Shown: piece after piece, positions 9,966-21,927 of the stretch
How positions within the stretch are numbered: the first letter of the stretch is position 1
How the letters are laid out: each line of letters starts with the position of its first letter
Origin: Malachius bipustulatus
Lineage: Eukaryota; Arthropoda; Insecta; Coleoptera; Melyridae
Reading direction: 5' to 3'
DNA length: 64,000 nucleotides
Assembly (NCBI GenBank): GCA_910589415.1
Contig: OU342633.1
Span: forward strand, 41,546,210-41,610,209
The notes under the pieces: model-generated
Told to the model about the DNA's origin: nothing
What the model saw: the letters and a program-made list of their open reading frames with translations, nothing else
Database searches by the model: none
Translations under genes and position numbers: made by a program

Positions 9966-12464
9966 TTGTACACAAAAGAAAAACTGATGGAGCAATGTAA
10001 ACTCAGAGTCCATTTTCCAGGTTCTAGAGTCACCGATTTATCTCCACAAGACTGCCTAAATGCAGAACTGGGAACCCCAAAGAGGACGAACAGGGACAGC
10101 TGGCAGGTTGCGAAATCAGTGATAAACGAGAACAAAATCAAATGGGCAATCAACTCCTTTGAACCCTATAAATCGCCGGGTATAGATGGCATCTACCCAA
10201 TAATGTTGCAGAAAGGACCACATCTTCTGACACAGAGGCTAAGTATGATCCTCAGGGGCAGTCTTGCACTGGGGCACATACCCAAAGCCTGGACCTTAAT
10301 TAGAGTAATTTATATACCTAAACCTGGGAAAACAGGACAGGAAGGGGCAAAATCTCTAAGACCCATAAGTCTCATGTCTTTTTTGCTGAAGACTTTAGAA
10401 AAACTGCTCGATAGGCATATAAGGGATGATGTCCTGGCAAACAGACCATTTCATCAAGACCAACATGCATATAGAACAGGAAAATCAACGGAATCAGCTT
10501 TACACCACCTGGTAGAAAAGGCAGAATACGCAATAAAACACAAGGAAGTACTATTATGTGCTTTCTTGGACATAGAAGGTGCGTTCGACAACACCTCCCT
10601 AGAATCAATCTCCAATGCATTGAGGAACAGAGGAATCAATGCAACAATATGCAGGTGGATAGACTTCATGTTGAAAAGCAGATTGGTATGCACATCCCTA
10701 TTTGGGGAGACTGTGGTGGCTCAGGTAGCAAGGGGGTGTCCACAAGGAGGCGTACTGTCTCCCTTGATATGGAACCTTGTTATGGACGAGCTAATGAAAC
10801 GTCTGGACCAAGAGGGAATCAAGAGCATAGGATATGCTGATGACCTTGTCATACTAATTCAAGGTAAATTTAACGACACAATAAGGCCCTGTATGCAAAG
10901 GGCTCTAAATGTTGTAACCAAATGGACAAACGAAGAGGGACTGAACATAAGTCCCTCCAAATCAACCATCATAGCGTTTACTAATCGAAGGAAACTGGTG
11001 GGCCTAGGACCACTAAAACTTCGAGGCAGGAACGTACAAATATCGGGAGAGGTGAAATATCTTGGGGTAATCTTAGACTCAAAACTCACCTGGAACCAAC
11101 AGATAGACAGGATTAAAAGAAGAGCGGAGACCACATTCATGATGGTCAGACGAACTTATGGGAAAACATGGGGATTAAAACCACATATGGTATACTGGGC
11201 GTACACCAGAGTGATTAGACCAATGTTGTTGTATGCATCTCTGGTATGGTGGACAAAGATGCAACAAAATACCGCGATAAACAAGCTCAGCAAGGTGCAA
11301 AGACTCGTATGCCTTGGAATAACGGGGGCAATGAAAACTACTTCAACTGCAGCAATGGAAGTCCTCCTAGACCTCCCACCACTTCATCTAATGATAATGG
11401 GAGAGGCAAGACTGGCACGACTAAGGCTGCAAGAAGAACCAAGGGGCAAATATGCGGAACTTGGACACAATAGAATCAAAAACTATGTGGAAGTGGACCT
11501 GCTAGATGCAAACACAGACCACATGGCTCCAAAATTCAAATTCCACAAGAGCTTTGAGGTGAGCATCAAAGATCGAGAGGAATGGAATGAGCCCACAGAC
11601 AGTAACAGGCTGGTCGGAACAACCTGGTACATTGACGGGTCAAAGACCGACCAAGGAACTGGAGCTGGCATATACAATGAGTTGGACAATACTCAACACA
11701 CCATATCTCTCGGGCAGTGGGCAACTGTATTTCAATCGGAAATATACGCTATGTTACACTGCGCGAGCATAAACAATAAGAGGGCCTACAAAAATAGACG
11801 GATCAATATATTAACAGATAGTCAGGCGGTTCTGAGGGCTATAGAAAGCCCCAAGATAACGTCCAGACTACTGTGGGAATGCAGTGAGAATCTCGAAACC
11901 CTGGCAGAACGCAATAAGGTAACCTTGATGTGGGTGCCAGGACATAGAGGAATCACAGGCAATGAAAAAGCCGACGAGCTAGCAAGAAGAGGATCCTCGG
12001 CTAAATACATTGGCCCAGAACCTGCCCTGGGAGTACCAAAAAGTACAGCACGGGGTCAGGTTAATATATGGGTCAAAGAAAAACACAAAATATATTGGGA
12101 CAAAAGGACCAAACACCAACATGGGAAAGCCTTTATCAAAGGACCCATAAAAAAGACAACTGAAGAACTACTATTACTTAGCAGGAATCAGTTACGCATT
12201 ACAGTGGGATTACTAACGGGACATATTGCCCTAAAAGAACACTTAAATAAAATAGGACTGTTCAATGGAGACCTAAGTTGCCGAGAATGCAATAGGGCCC
12301 AGGAGACAGCAAAACATGTACTGTGTGAATGCGAGGCTCTGGACCGCAGAAGACAGGAGATATACGGACAACAAAAAATGCGTCCGGAAGAATATGAAAC
12401 TCATTCAGTAACGGGGCTGCACAAGTTAGTTCAGGGAACCAGACTGATGGAATGGGTGTCATGA
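9966..12464 (+). CDS. LINE ORF2 product: reverse transcriptase, RNase H and CCHC zinc knuckle (N-terminally truncated)
   Basis: The frame is 832 codons from a TTG; the first ATG in frame is at 9987. It lacks the N-terminal AP endonuclease. The RT domain covers about residues 110-370. Its first catalytic aspartate is D202 in FLDIEGAFD, the CPQGGVLSP block is near 258, and the YADD box is at 290-293. The thumb region follows, with YLGVILDSKLTW at 365-376. RNase H covers about 550-680 with the expected four acidic residues D557 (YIDGSK), E592 (QSEIYA), D618 (LTDSQ) and D670 (NEKADELAR). A CX2CX8HX4C knuckle lies at C772, C775, H784 and C789. The protein would copy element RNA at a nicked genomic site. 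All catalytic residues are intact, but without the endonuclease this copy is not autonomous. Confidence 0.9.
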   Translation: MYTKEKLMEQCKLRVHFPGSRVTDLSPQDCLNAELGTPKRTNRDSWQVAKSVINENKIKWAINSFEPYKSPGIDGIYPIMLQKGPHLLTQRLSMILRGSLALGHIPKAWTLIRVIYIPKPGKTGQEGAKSLRPISLMSFLLKTLEKLLDRHIRDDVLANRPFHQDQHAYRTGKSTESALHHLVEKAEYAIKHKEVLLCAFLDIEGAFDNTSLESISNALRNRGINATICRWIDFMLKSRLVCTSLFGETVVAQVARGCPQGGVLSPLIWNLVMDELMKRLDQEGIKSIGYADDLVILIQGKFNDTIRPCMQRALNVVTKWTNEEGLNISPSKSTIIAFTNRRKLVGLGPLKLRGRNVQISGEVKYLGVILDSKLTWNQQIDRIKRRAETTFMMVRRTYGKTWGLKPHMVYWAYTRVIRPMLLYASLVWWTKMQQNTAINKLSKVQRLVCLGITGAMKTTSTAAMEVLLDLPPLHLMIMGEARLARLRLQEEPRGKYAELGHNRIKNYVEVDLLDANTDHMAPKFKFHKSFEVSIKDREEWNEPTDSNRLVGTTWYIDGSKTDQGTGAGIYNELDNTQHTISLGQWATVFQSEIYAMLHCASINNKRAYKNRRINILTDSQAVLRAIESPKITSRLLWECSENLETLAERNKVTLMWVPGHRGITGNEKADELARRGSSAKYIGPEPALGVPKSTARGQVNIWVKEKHKIYWDKRTKHQHGKAFIKGPIKKTTEELLLLSRNQLRITVGLLTGHIALKEHLNKIGLFNGDLSCRECNRAQETAKHVLCECEALDRRRQEIYGQQKMRPEEYETHSVTGLHKLVQGTRLMEWVS

Positions 12465-12608
12465 AGCAAAAGGGGGTGCACAATAAGCCCATGAGGCTGA
12501 GGTGCTTCCGGTGACCAAGAATCAGACGGCCCTCGAAAGGAGGGGGTTTTAGTGGGTGGGACTCCCACATAACCCAATGCATGGGTATCCATAATGGATT
12601 TACCCTCC

Positions 12609-12611
<3 letters not shown>

Positions 12612-12635
<24 letters not shown>
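12612..12635 (+). repeat. Poly(A) tail of the LINE
   Basis: An uninterrupted run of about 24 A directly follows the 3' UTR ending CCCTCCTTT. This is the typical end of a target-primed insertion. Confidence 0.85.
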
Positions 12636-12639
<4 letters not shown>

Positions 12640-12819
12640 AATGGTCCCAATGGACGAATTGTAGAGAATTAAAATACGAAGAAAATGAGAGCTGAAACAA
12701 CCCGATCGGTTCATTATTAAGAGAGAAAACCCCCCAGACGTAATTGCAATCAGAAGTTCTCGTACCGTATCTTGCAGCAAGGCTGGATGCTCTTGAATTC
12801 GTCTCATTCGAATCTATCA

Positions 12820-13150
12820 AATGTATTTTGAAAGTAAAAGTGCTCAGCTATAAAACGTGAATCTTCGTTTATCATTTCACTGCTGAAAACTGAAAATAGG
12901 TCAAAGTTGCGCGCAAACATGAGCGAAAACGGCTGAGCGCGTGAGAGTGGGGGTAAAACAGCAGATGAGGGGTATAAACAGCGCTTGTATTATGCCTTCC
13001 TCTCAACTGCTTGTTGTTATTCTGGTTAGGCACTATTTTTGTCGGAATCTAGTGATTTTAGAGCTCTGTTGTTTGGTCTACAAATAGTGCACTAATTCTT
13101 GATTAATTATCAAATGGGCCAATAAATTGTTTCTTTTATCAAAACGTGCT
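12820..13150 (+). promoter_or_regulatory. TATA/initiator/AATAAA cluster, possibly LTR-like
   Basis: GGTATAAACAGC at about 12970 is followed about 30 bases later by CTCAACT (initiator-like), and about 120 bases after that by CAATAAATTG. This spacing is what an LTR with a short R region, or a very short transcription unit, would show. No TG...CA boundaries with a target duplication were found, so this stays tentative. Confidence 0.25.
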
Positions 13151-15198
13151 CTTTGTATATGCCAACAATTGGTCAGACTCCACCTCAACGGAAGCAAAAT
13201 ATCACAAAAGAGTACCAAAATCACTAGAAATAAAACTCTTCATCTTCATGAAAATTCAGAAACAATCTGAATCATTTACTGATTTTCCCAGTTCATCTTG
13301 TATTTCTATAAACTGGCTTGACCCGATTTGCTCTTCTGGGATCTCAACATTGAGTCGTAAAATCCAACAAATTTTAATCTTCACTCTTAAATTAAAAAAA
13401 AAAAAAAAAAAAACTGCGGAAAGTTTACGTTAATGGGGCTTGATTGCCAATTCTTGAAAAAATGTGCAGCGGTCTTCATGTCATTTTTTCGATAAAGCTT
13501 GAAGTGATTTTTTCCTTTACCATGTTACCATGCAAGAATGAAAAAAAACTTCTTTCTATACTTAGAAATTACTTTACACATGCTACAGAACCCTAAACTG
13601 ATGCGTGTACGTACGACAGGCACTTGTACTTTTTATTATTATAAGTCGCAATAATTATTATGGTATAGCAGTAAGATGTTCGTAGTGCCGCCCCCTGTAT
13701 AAAAAAACTATAATAATTGCGGACACTAGTTTTGCAATTATATGAACGCAAGCAATAATTTTTTATTCAACCACGGAGTTGGTTGGTACTGGTTCTGGTA
13801 GCTAAATTAGTTGGAAAAAAAATCGAAAATTCTTATAGTAAAAATGATAATTGAATAATTAGTAACTAGATAGGTAGGTATACATGTGATGTGATGTTGG
13901 GAAACTATAGAAATTATCAAATTTGTTTCAACTACATAGCTTTAATTATACAATATAGAAGAGCATTAAATTTCTTCTCTAAAATCTCTGTCTTCCAATT
14001 AAAATACAATTATCATTATAAATTATTATTATTACTAGTTCTATTAGAAAATTACATGAAAACCTTCTATGTAGGTACATATTTTTGTAAGGTATATCTT
14101 CTATCTGTCTATCATAATTTGTGGTATAGTATATTGCCATATGTTAAAATATTAATAAGAAATAAAAATTATTATCAAAACGTTCATATTTTAAATAATT
14201 ACATGAAAATTCTTCTGATGGGCACGGCTTGGAGAAAAAGGTAGATTTAGAAGTTTTTTTTTTTTTTAATAACAAATTTCCCTAAGATTTTGCTGTAAAG
14301 CCACTATAGCGACTTGGCCGCGGCGACCCAGGTCGCCATGAAGAAATTATGAAGAGCTACTATACTGGCCGTTGTATATTAGAACGCTGCTGCGCGTTCG
14401 TTAATTGAATTTCATCTAATCAACTGTCCTCGCGGCCAGAGGGTCGTGGCACTCATGCTGCCCATCAAAATCGGTCATTCTGCTCGATTCAAAAATTGAA
14501 AATGGAAAGTTTATTGTGTTTTTTGTTGTAACATTCTGTGTAGCTAACGTCATGCACTTCTTATGAAGTTAACTCAGAACGTAGCCTGAAATTAGTTCGC
14601 AGAAGCTTCCAGAAAATATAATACACAAAATACCAAAAATACCAAAAATGGGAAAGTATGGTAGAAAAATGGGCTTACTCATTTTTGAGATACAAAAAAA
14701 TTTTTTGCATTTTTTGAGAAAATGAGCAAAATTGTCTTTTTAATGGCTTAAGAAATGATATAAAGGGGAAATTTTGATATTTTCCAAATTTTAAAATCAA
14801 TATTAGTATCAGGACTTTATTTTGAAAATAATTGCTAATGTGAAGCCGAATTAAGATTTCCGGGATTCAAGGTAGGTACCTAAGTACACTTTTTGACAAC
14901 ATTCAAACCTGTTAGAAATTAAAAAAAACATTTAAAAAATTGATGAATTTGAAGGGAAGGGAAATAAACAAGAAAACAAATTTTCCCGCTTTTTGTTGAG
15001 GTGAAAATGGAGAAAATTTTACATTTTAGGGGGCAGTTTGGAAGAGAAGGGGTTGAAATTAGACTTTTTTTTCTTCATTATCGTATAGCTGGGGTTATAA
15101 CGAGTAAGTGCGTGGCATTTTTTTGTAATATGTATCTCATTTTCTGACGAAATAGTGGCATTTTTTGTGCTATAGAAATCGAGTTTGCATACGTTCTA
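13151..15198. other. Spacer with a small inverted repeat, no gene supported
   Basis: GTCGCAATAATTATTAT at about 13646 pairs with ATAATAATTGCGGAC near 13710, a small hairpin or MITE remnant. The plus-strand open frame at 13891-14244 is AT-composition driven and lacks any domain. A somewhat GC-richer stretch lies at 14300-14470 without a recognisable gene. Confidence 0.4.
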
Positions 15199-15359
15199 TA
15201 AGGTGTTTCTAAATAGAGTACCATAAGCTGGAGGGCGTGTATATAGGTGAAGCTTTTAAATATTATAATAACCAGGCATCACTTGCGAAGAATTCTAGAG
15301 TCATAATTCGTATTTGTTTCTGTTTACCTTCTGCGATTTGGTTATATCTCAACGGTTCT

Positions 15360-15780
15360 AGTGACATGATACATTGCCAGCCCAATGCAAGAGTGTAACT
15401 GACAGCTCTACTTAAATACCAGAATGGTTACGCATTCTGGGCATTTTCGAAAATGCGTGATGACTGGAAATACATCAGTGAGTCTCCAAGATAACTTCGA
15501 TGACACCTCAGGGAACTATATAAGAAACGCCGTGGCTGGAGACTGAGTTAGTCGTATCTTGTATGTGAATGAAAGCTGAAGTATCATAGAGTAAGGAATC
15601 AGAGTAAAGTGACAATAAGTTATAGTGAAGTGAAAAAGCGGTGTCTGTGTAAATAAGAGAAACAGCTGATTATTTAGATTTCAGGGTTATTGTTATGAGT
15701 TACAGTCGCGTTAGAGAATAAATAATTTTGTAAGATTTCAATTTGGTATTAATAAAGTGCGAGACCCGTAACAATAAAGA
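15360..15780 (+). promoter_or_regulatory. LTR-like block: TATA box, transcribed leader and poly(A) signals
   Basis: ACTATATAAGAAACG near 15515 is a good TATA box. About 25-30 bases downstream is an A-rich start region, and AATAAA motifs follow at about 15718, 15752 and 15773, with GTAACA at the 3' side. This order and length (roughly 250 bases from start to poly(A) signal) fit a solo LTR. I could not find matching target duplications or a clean TG start, so it could instead be a short host promoter. Confidence 0.35.
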
Positions 15781-16066
15781 AAATTTAAATACATTTTTCC
15801 GATATCGTTTTTAAATCAAAATACAGGGTGTTTTTTGAGTGTCGATTTACGAAATAGGTTTTTATCGTATGTATCTTTCTACAAAGTGCACCAATTTTTC
15901 TGAATTTTTGTGTACAGGTTTTTTATTTTTCTATTCAATACCCACTATTTGGAGAAATTCTAGGTATAACCGAAGCACCTGGGCCGAAACGCCACTGGGC
16001 GTAGAATCCGGGGTCATAAGACACCTTAAAATAAAAATAACCAAAAATAAAATAAAACAATGAACT

Positions 16067-16098
16067 GTATCCCTGTATCCCTGTATCCCTGTATCTCG
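16067..16098 (+). repeat. Short tandem repeat, CTGTATCC unit
   Basis: The ten-base unit CTGTATCCCT is repeated about three times with a partial fourth copy. Confidence 0.7.
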
Positions 16099-16271
16099 GC
16101 TAAAAAACATTTTTGGAAAAAAAGTATTTAAATTTTCTTAATATTTTATCTTTATCTACACGTCCTCCAACTTATGGTACCTATTCTATTTAGAAACATA
16201 TGCACCTTGTGTAATAGAAGCTAAAAGTTTGGGGGGACAGGGAAATAAAAATTTCTGTTTTGCGCCTAAAC

Positions 16272-16921
16272 TACAGGGTGTACGGTAAGTACCTCCTGTA
16301 GGTAAAAACCTAGTCTGTCATTAAAAATTTTTCCTAAAGTGTCCCCAAACGGAGATATGGAGTCCTAAAAGGGTGCACGCAATTTACTTTTTTGGCTCTA
16401 ACTTTTGAACCGACTTGTATAATTGGATGGAATTTAAACACTTTATAGAGAGCCATCAGGTCATATTAAAGTCGATGTTTGACGTCGTCAGGGAAGTCAG
16501 GAACGGACTTACCATCATACTCGTTGGGTCAAAATTTTGACAAGTGTCACTTTACAGAGCTAAAAGCTATTTTTTTGAATAGTCTAATTATTCATCTTTA
16601 AAAAAGGTGCTCTTAATTTATTTCGGTAAAACTGACGGTTTTCGAGATAAATCGGTTTTTATGTGAAACACTCAAAAGTCACTAATTCTAAAAGCAAAAC
16701 AGGTTGAAAAAACTACGTATGCTATGATGCTGATATGCATTCAATTTTTTGTAAAGTGCTATCCAAATCTTCGAAGGCACGAGACTTTATGGTGAAAGAT
16801 TTCCAAATTTTTTATTTTTTTTAACTTTTTTTTTGAATTTTTTTTTATGACAGACTAGGTTTTTTTTGACCTCCCCTGTATGCTTCCGAGAGATTAGGAG
16901 GTACTTACCGGACATCCTGTA
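16272..16921. mobile_element. Foldback element with TACAGGGTGT end, 650 bp
   Basis: The left arm (16272-16340, starting TACAGGGTGTACGGTAAGTA) is inverted at 16846-16921, which ends ACCGGACATCCTGTA. Within the arms, CCTAGTCTGTCAT pairs with ATGACAGACTAGG. The inner sequence is unique, AT-rich and non-coding. TA at each boundary would fit a TA target duplication. Confidence 0.7.
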
Positions 16922-19412
16922 CAGGTATGAGAGATTAATGATTAAGCGAACTTTTTATATAGATTTTTTAATGCTCTTTTGGCTGCCGTAAACTGTTTCG
17001 AGAGATCTAGCAAGAAGTCATTTTTGGGCCATTCAGTTCTCAATTTTTGGCCGTATTTTCCCATTTTGGGCCATATTTCCTCATTTAAGGGCCACTTGGC
17101 AGACGTACATGAAGTTAGCATTACCTACTTTTGATTTTTTTCATATTTAACACTCGCATTAATTGTCACTTTTTTGTCGTAAAGATGTCATTAAAACTAA
17201 AAATTTGTCACTAGAGCAACATTTTTCAGAAAATAGCGCTTCGGATAGCAAAACTTTAATTCTCTCTGCAAAAACTTTACATTGGCCTTATCCACTTCCA
17301 AAAACTCAGCTAAGGCCCTGACAACACCATAGCTTACGTTTTTTTCCCTCAAAGATCTATCAACCCGCAACCTTTATAAATAAGTAGGTGTTAGAATTTT
17401 TCAAGAAAATATGGATCTGAGAAAAGTAATTTTCGCCTAAAATGAAAGATTTCTTGATGTACCAGTAAATTTTTGGCCGCCTTTGCGTTTTTTTCCATGT
17501 CATAACATGAAAACATCCATAAACAATTTCCCGAGCATTAGATTATTATTTAAGACAAAAATCGACCAAGTGGTTTTGTTTTTAACAAATGTTTAGATAA
17601 AATTCCCACAGTTCAGGTAGGCAACATAAAATAAATCAAGCGAGATTCGCTACCGCTACCGGCAAAAATGTACACTCCAATAATGAAACAAGTGAATCGT
17701 CCCAGATAATAAACTAACCAGTTACCTACTAGTTAGACCAGTGTGATCGTGATCACATCTTCATCTATCTATCTATCTAGCATGTCCTGAGAAAAAAACA
17801 ATAGAAATTAGAAAGCGACAGTAGATTGCTAATAAACACAGCTATAATAGCTAACCAACCGACGAAGCCACAGGTTATTACTGATTGAATGCAAAAAACG
17901 ATCACATCGGAACTCTACAAAAGGAAATTGATTCGGATTTTTCTCTCGTTTAATAAACGCAAACCAATACACACACTTCACCTACTTTTAGGTGAGGTAG
18001 GTAATTGGGTACCTACCTACCTACCTACTTACTCAGATTTCAGTCACTTGTAATTTGTAATTTGTAAACGCGAGTGTGAAGTGTAGATAATAATAATAAT
18101 TGAGCTCATGTCATTCTTGAATTTCTAGACTTAGGTAGGATGAGATGAGACAGAATTAACAAACAAATAGAAAACATCATTTTAGGTTGTAGGCAATTAA
18201 AATAGAATTGACGAAAGTTCTTTTAATTAATATTTTCTCTTCAGCTAATGTTCTATTATGAAGCTAATTATGCACTTAATTAAATGACATTTTCCATTTG
18301 GTTGCGCGAAGGAAGTACATTTATACATAAATAAAGCAAAACAAGCAGCGTCAGCTGGCTTATATGGGAAATACCACTCGAGGCGGTGTCTTTTTATGAG
18401 GGCACTATTCCTTGTAAGTAGCTGCTTAAGTTGATATAACGCATACTGCTTCTGTATATCTACAATAAATACAACATATAGATGGTCTCATTAAATTTCC
18501 CACGTCCAATTTTCCGTTCTAAATAAATGAATAAATATTATTGGAGGATTTTTTGAGCAAAGGGAGCTTCACTTTCTTACAAAAGTTGGATTGGAACACC
18601 AGATTAGAAATTATTTTTATCTTCATGATTTATTAGGGAGTAAAACGATTGGACATTATAGAAGACGTGACATATAAATTTTCGTTAAAAAGTCAGTCTC
18701 ATTGGTCAAAACAGTGAACAACATACCGTGCGAATACTGCATGCGAGTCTTTATACATAGACGAATTGTAATTATGTAGTAGTTGCTATAATAAATTGCT
18801 TCAATGATATTGTTTGAAATAGAATTATAAAATTATAAGAATTTCCCTACTTATAAACGTCCAGTATCTGGCAAAATCGAGCAGAGAAAATTGTTGATGT
18901 ATCAAGACTCAGTATTCGCTTATAGAATTTGATTTGCTATTATATAATGTCAGTATCTAAATGCAAGAACATGGGCGAAGATGGGGCTTTTCAGTTTGTT
19001 CCAGAAAAGCTAGCCTAACTTGAAAAAGGAGTAGTACGCAACTTTAACTTTTTCGCCGCTTTCATCTTCGTGGATGTTCTTGTGGTGAAATTATATTGAT
19101 GCGGGAAAATGAATCTAAGTTTATTACTTAGGCAAAAAATGTAGCCGGTGATCAGGAAAATATGACAAAACTATCAAATGGTTGAGTTGTTCAAAAAACC
19201 TCAATTTTTTATACTATTTTTCGACTTCATAAACGTTTGAAAAAGTTGCATGGAGATTCATTCGACTTTATGCACTTCATGTAGCTTCATGTTGGCGTAT
19301 AAAAAAAGAATACTTCATGAACATCGAGACTTAAATTAATGAAGATTTTATAAATTTCCACCATTTTAAAAACGTGCTTCCTGAAATTTTCAAGTCCTTC
19401 TATGAGTATATA
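16922..19412. other. Spacer with GTACCTACC microsatellite
   Basis: A TAGGTAGGTA/TACCTACC-rich microsatellite lies at 17985-18030. I see no supported gene or element in the remainder. Confidence 0.45.
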
Positions 19413-20228
19413 TACAGGGTGGGTAACAATTCGATGCTCATCATTGGGATCTCGGAAATGGTAAAAGATACAGGGTCGGTTAAATTAAAGACGGTTAAAT
19501 TAGAGAAAAGTTTCACAATTCAATGCTTATTAAGAATCTGGGACAAAATTTTAAACAACTTCAGTCGTTGCTGAAAAATCATGAAAAAACTGAAAAATTA
19601 TTGAAATGTGTTATTTTCATCATTATAATTTTGAAAATAAATAAATAATTGTTTGTAGCCTTATGTAAGTTGTCAACAGCTATCCATTCGACATTTTAAA
19701 AAATTTCAAAGCTCATTAGATCAACTTTAGTTTTTTTTTTATGACCGCCATATTGTTTTTTTCGTGTCATTCCTATATTAAAAAAAATCAAGCAAACAAA
19801 AAACCTATCACATCGAAGAAAAAATTTCTTCAACAATTTATTTTTCTTTTTTTCGTCATTCTGTGTTTTTTTCTTATTTTTTTTTAGAAAACAGAAGAAT
19901 ATTTTGCAGATTTTTTAAAAATGTGATAGATTTTTGATTTCCTTGATTATTTTAATACCGCGCGAATGACATGAAAAAGCAATATGAAAACTTTTGGATT
20001 TAGTGGGCTTTGAAAATACCCAGGCAGCACAGCTTGGTGTATTAAACGTTTATTATGCGTAAAATTGGTTTAAATTTGGTTTCAGTTTAATTTCCAAACG
20101 TATATTAGTCACGCTTTTTAAACTATACGTATCTTATCTATCAAAATAGACGTTGGTAATATACCTTATACGTTAAATATTAGGAGATATGAATACGTAT
20201 AAATTACAGTAAGAATTTAACCCTGGTA

Positions 20229-20932
20229 ATACGTATATTGCGTAGGCTATCTAAACCATTTGTATATAATATTCGTTAAATTTCCGTTTAAGTACAACGT
20301 TCATCTATGTTATTTTTTTCGACGTTTGGTATTGGTATGTATTCAACGTTTCCCATTAGCAGAAAAGCTACTCAAAAAAAAACGTCGAGACTAAAAACGT
20401 TTATTTATTATAAACACGTATATTACGTAGACCACATAAACCATTTGTATATAGTATTCGTTAAAGTTCAGTTCAAGTACAACGTTTATTTATGTTATTG
20501 AAATTGTTTCTTTTTCTACGTTTGGTATTCGTATGTATTCAACGTTTCCCATTAGTAGAAAAGCTACTCAAAAAAAACGTCGAGACTAAAAACGTTTATT
20601 TATTATAAACACGTATATTACGTAGACCACATAAACCATTTTATTTAATATTCGTTAAAGTTCAGTTCAAGTACAACGTTTATTTATGTTATTGAAATTG
20701 TTTCTTTTTCTACGTTTGGTATTCGTATGTATTCAACGTTTCCCATTAGTAGAAAAGCTACTCAAAAAAAACGTCGAGACTAAAAACGTTTATTTATTAT
20801 AAACACGTATATTACGTAGACCACATAAACCATTTTATTTAATATTCGTTAAAGTTCAGTTCAAGTACAACGTTTATTTATGTTATTGAAATTGTTTCTT
20901 TTTCGACGTTTGGTATTGGTATGTATTCAACG
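20229..20932 (+). repeat. Tandem repeat, unit 194-196 bp, about 3.6 copies
   Basis: The marker ACGTTTGGTATT starts at 20322, 20518, 20712 and 20906, giving periods of 196, 194 and 194. Units are nearly identical and carry several ACGTNTATT and ACGTTTATT motifs. The last unit is cut after ATGTATTCAACG at 20932, where a GC-richer unrelated segment (20933-21170) begins abruptly. Confidence 0.9.
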
Positions 20933-21927
20933 ACCAGACTTCCAGTCAAGGGGTACGGGACAGAGAACCTGTTTTCGTCTCCTTCTCCGCCATCCGCAAC
21001 CCTACATCTGCAGGTGCATGGTCTGCAGTCTGTACCTATTTGTTTCCGTGAGAATACAAAAAATTTAAATGAAAATGAAAATATCACTTCCCACCCAGTC
21101 AGTACGCTCTCCGTCTCAGTCTCAGTTCCAGTTCTAGTCTAGATGTTGATGCTGATATAGTGGGTGAGTGACATGATAAAGTTATTATAACACGAGTTAT
21201 AACACCATAGTAAAGTGAGTGATGGAATTACGTTACGTGCAAAGTAAGTACTTACCTAACAAAGTTTTCAATCAATAATAATAAATACCTATTTTAACAT
21301 TTTCATAGGTAGGTAGGTGCGTATCTGAGCTGAGATACGATTTCTGGGATTGATGGATTTAAAAATGGCGATACAGGTGTGAGAAAAAATTACGTGCAAA
21401 ATACATTTTAGTGGTGGCCTTTTCTACCCTTCAAAACAGCAGGGAAAAATTTGCAAATTGTCCACTGAATGTATTCTCAATAGCAGATCAGGTCGAGATA
21501 AACGCCCAGTGAAAGAGACAAGAATGATGTAAGTATAATCATACTCATACACATTTATAATTATTATAATTACTTACATTAATTTATAATTACATATACA
21601 CAAAACTAATAACTGGTACCTATAATGTGCAAAATAATAATCTAGACTAATTTTAGAGGCTGTAAAACCGTCCTATTCGGGAAGAGAGCAGCTTTTAAAC
21701 TTTTACCATGCACCGACATACGAAATTTTGTAAAAGAACTGAAAGATTGGCTGAAGTTAGCAAAGTAGAGACACTGATTCAATAAAAAGACACAAAAATA
21801 GTAAAAGGAGGAGTAAGAAATAATTAATATTATATGTATACAACAGTATAGAGTGTTACCAAATATTAATTTTGTTTTCTCGAATATTGAATTTATGCTT
21901 TATGTTATTAGATAGTGAGCGAACTTA

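Larger units (their letters stand above)
9960..12635 (+). mobile_element. 5'-truncated non-LTR retrotransposon with RT and RNase H
   Basis: The element comprises one long open frame, a short 3' UTR and a run of A at 12612-12635. The upstream endonuclease domain and any first open frame are missing, so the copy was truncated at its 5' end during insertion. Base composition is markedly less AT-rich than the flanks. A clean target-site duplication was not found. The presence of an RNase H domain after RT and a terminal CCHC knuckle places it in the R1/I/LOA-type group of LINEs; the exact clade needs a phylogeny. The uninterrupted frame suggests a recent insertion. Confidence 0.85.
15199..16213. 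mobile_element. Foldback-type element with about 60-bp inverted ends
   Basis: The left end (15199-15265, containing TTTCTAAATAGAGTACCATA) and right end (16130-16213) are inverted copies with several differences. The interior holds an LTR-like promoter/poly(A) block at 15360-15780 and, at 15823, a separate TACAGGGTGTTTTTTGAGTG motif like the ends of other foldback elements here. No transposase was found. Confidence 0.5.

Noticed and set aside
10372..12820. Several minus-strand and off-frame open frames
   Set aside because: They are shadows of the LINE coding sequence.
17985..18030. TAGGTAGGTACCTACC stretch as telomeric repeat
   Set aside because: It is a short microsatellite of a different unit from TTAGG and is interspersed in many places.
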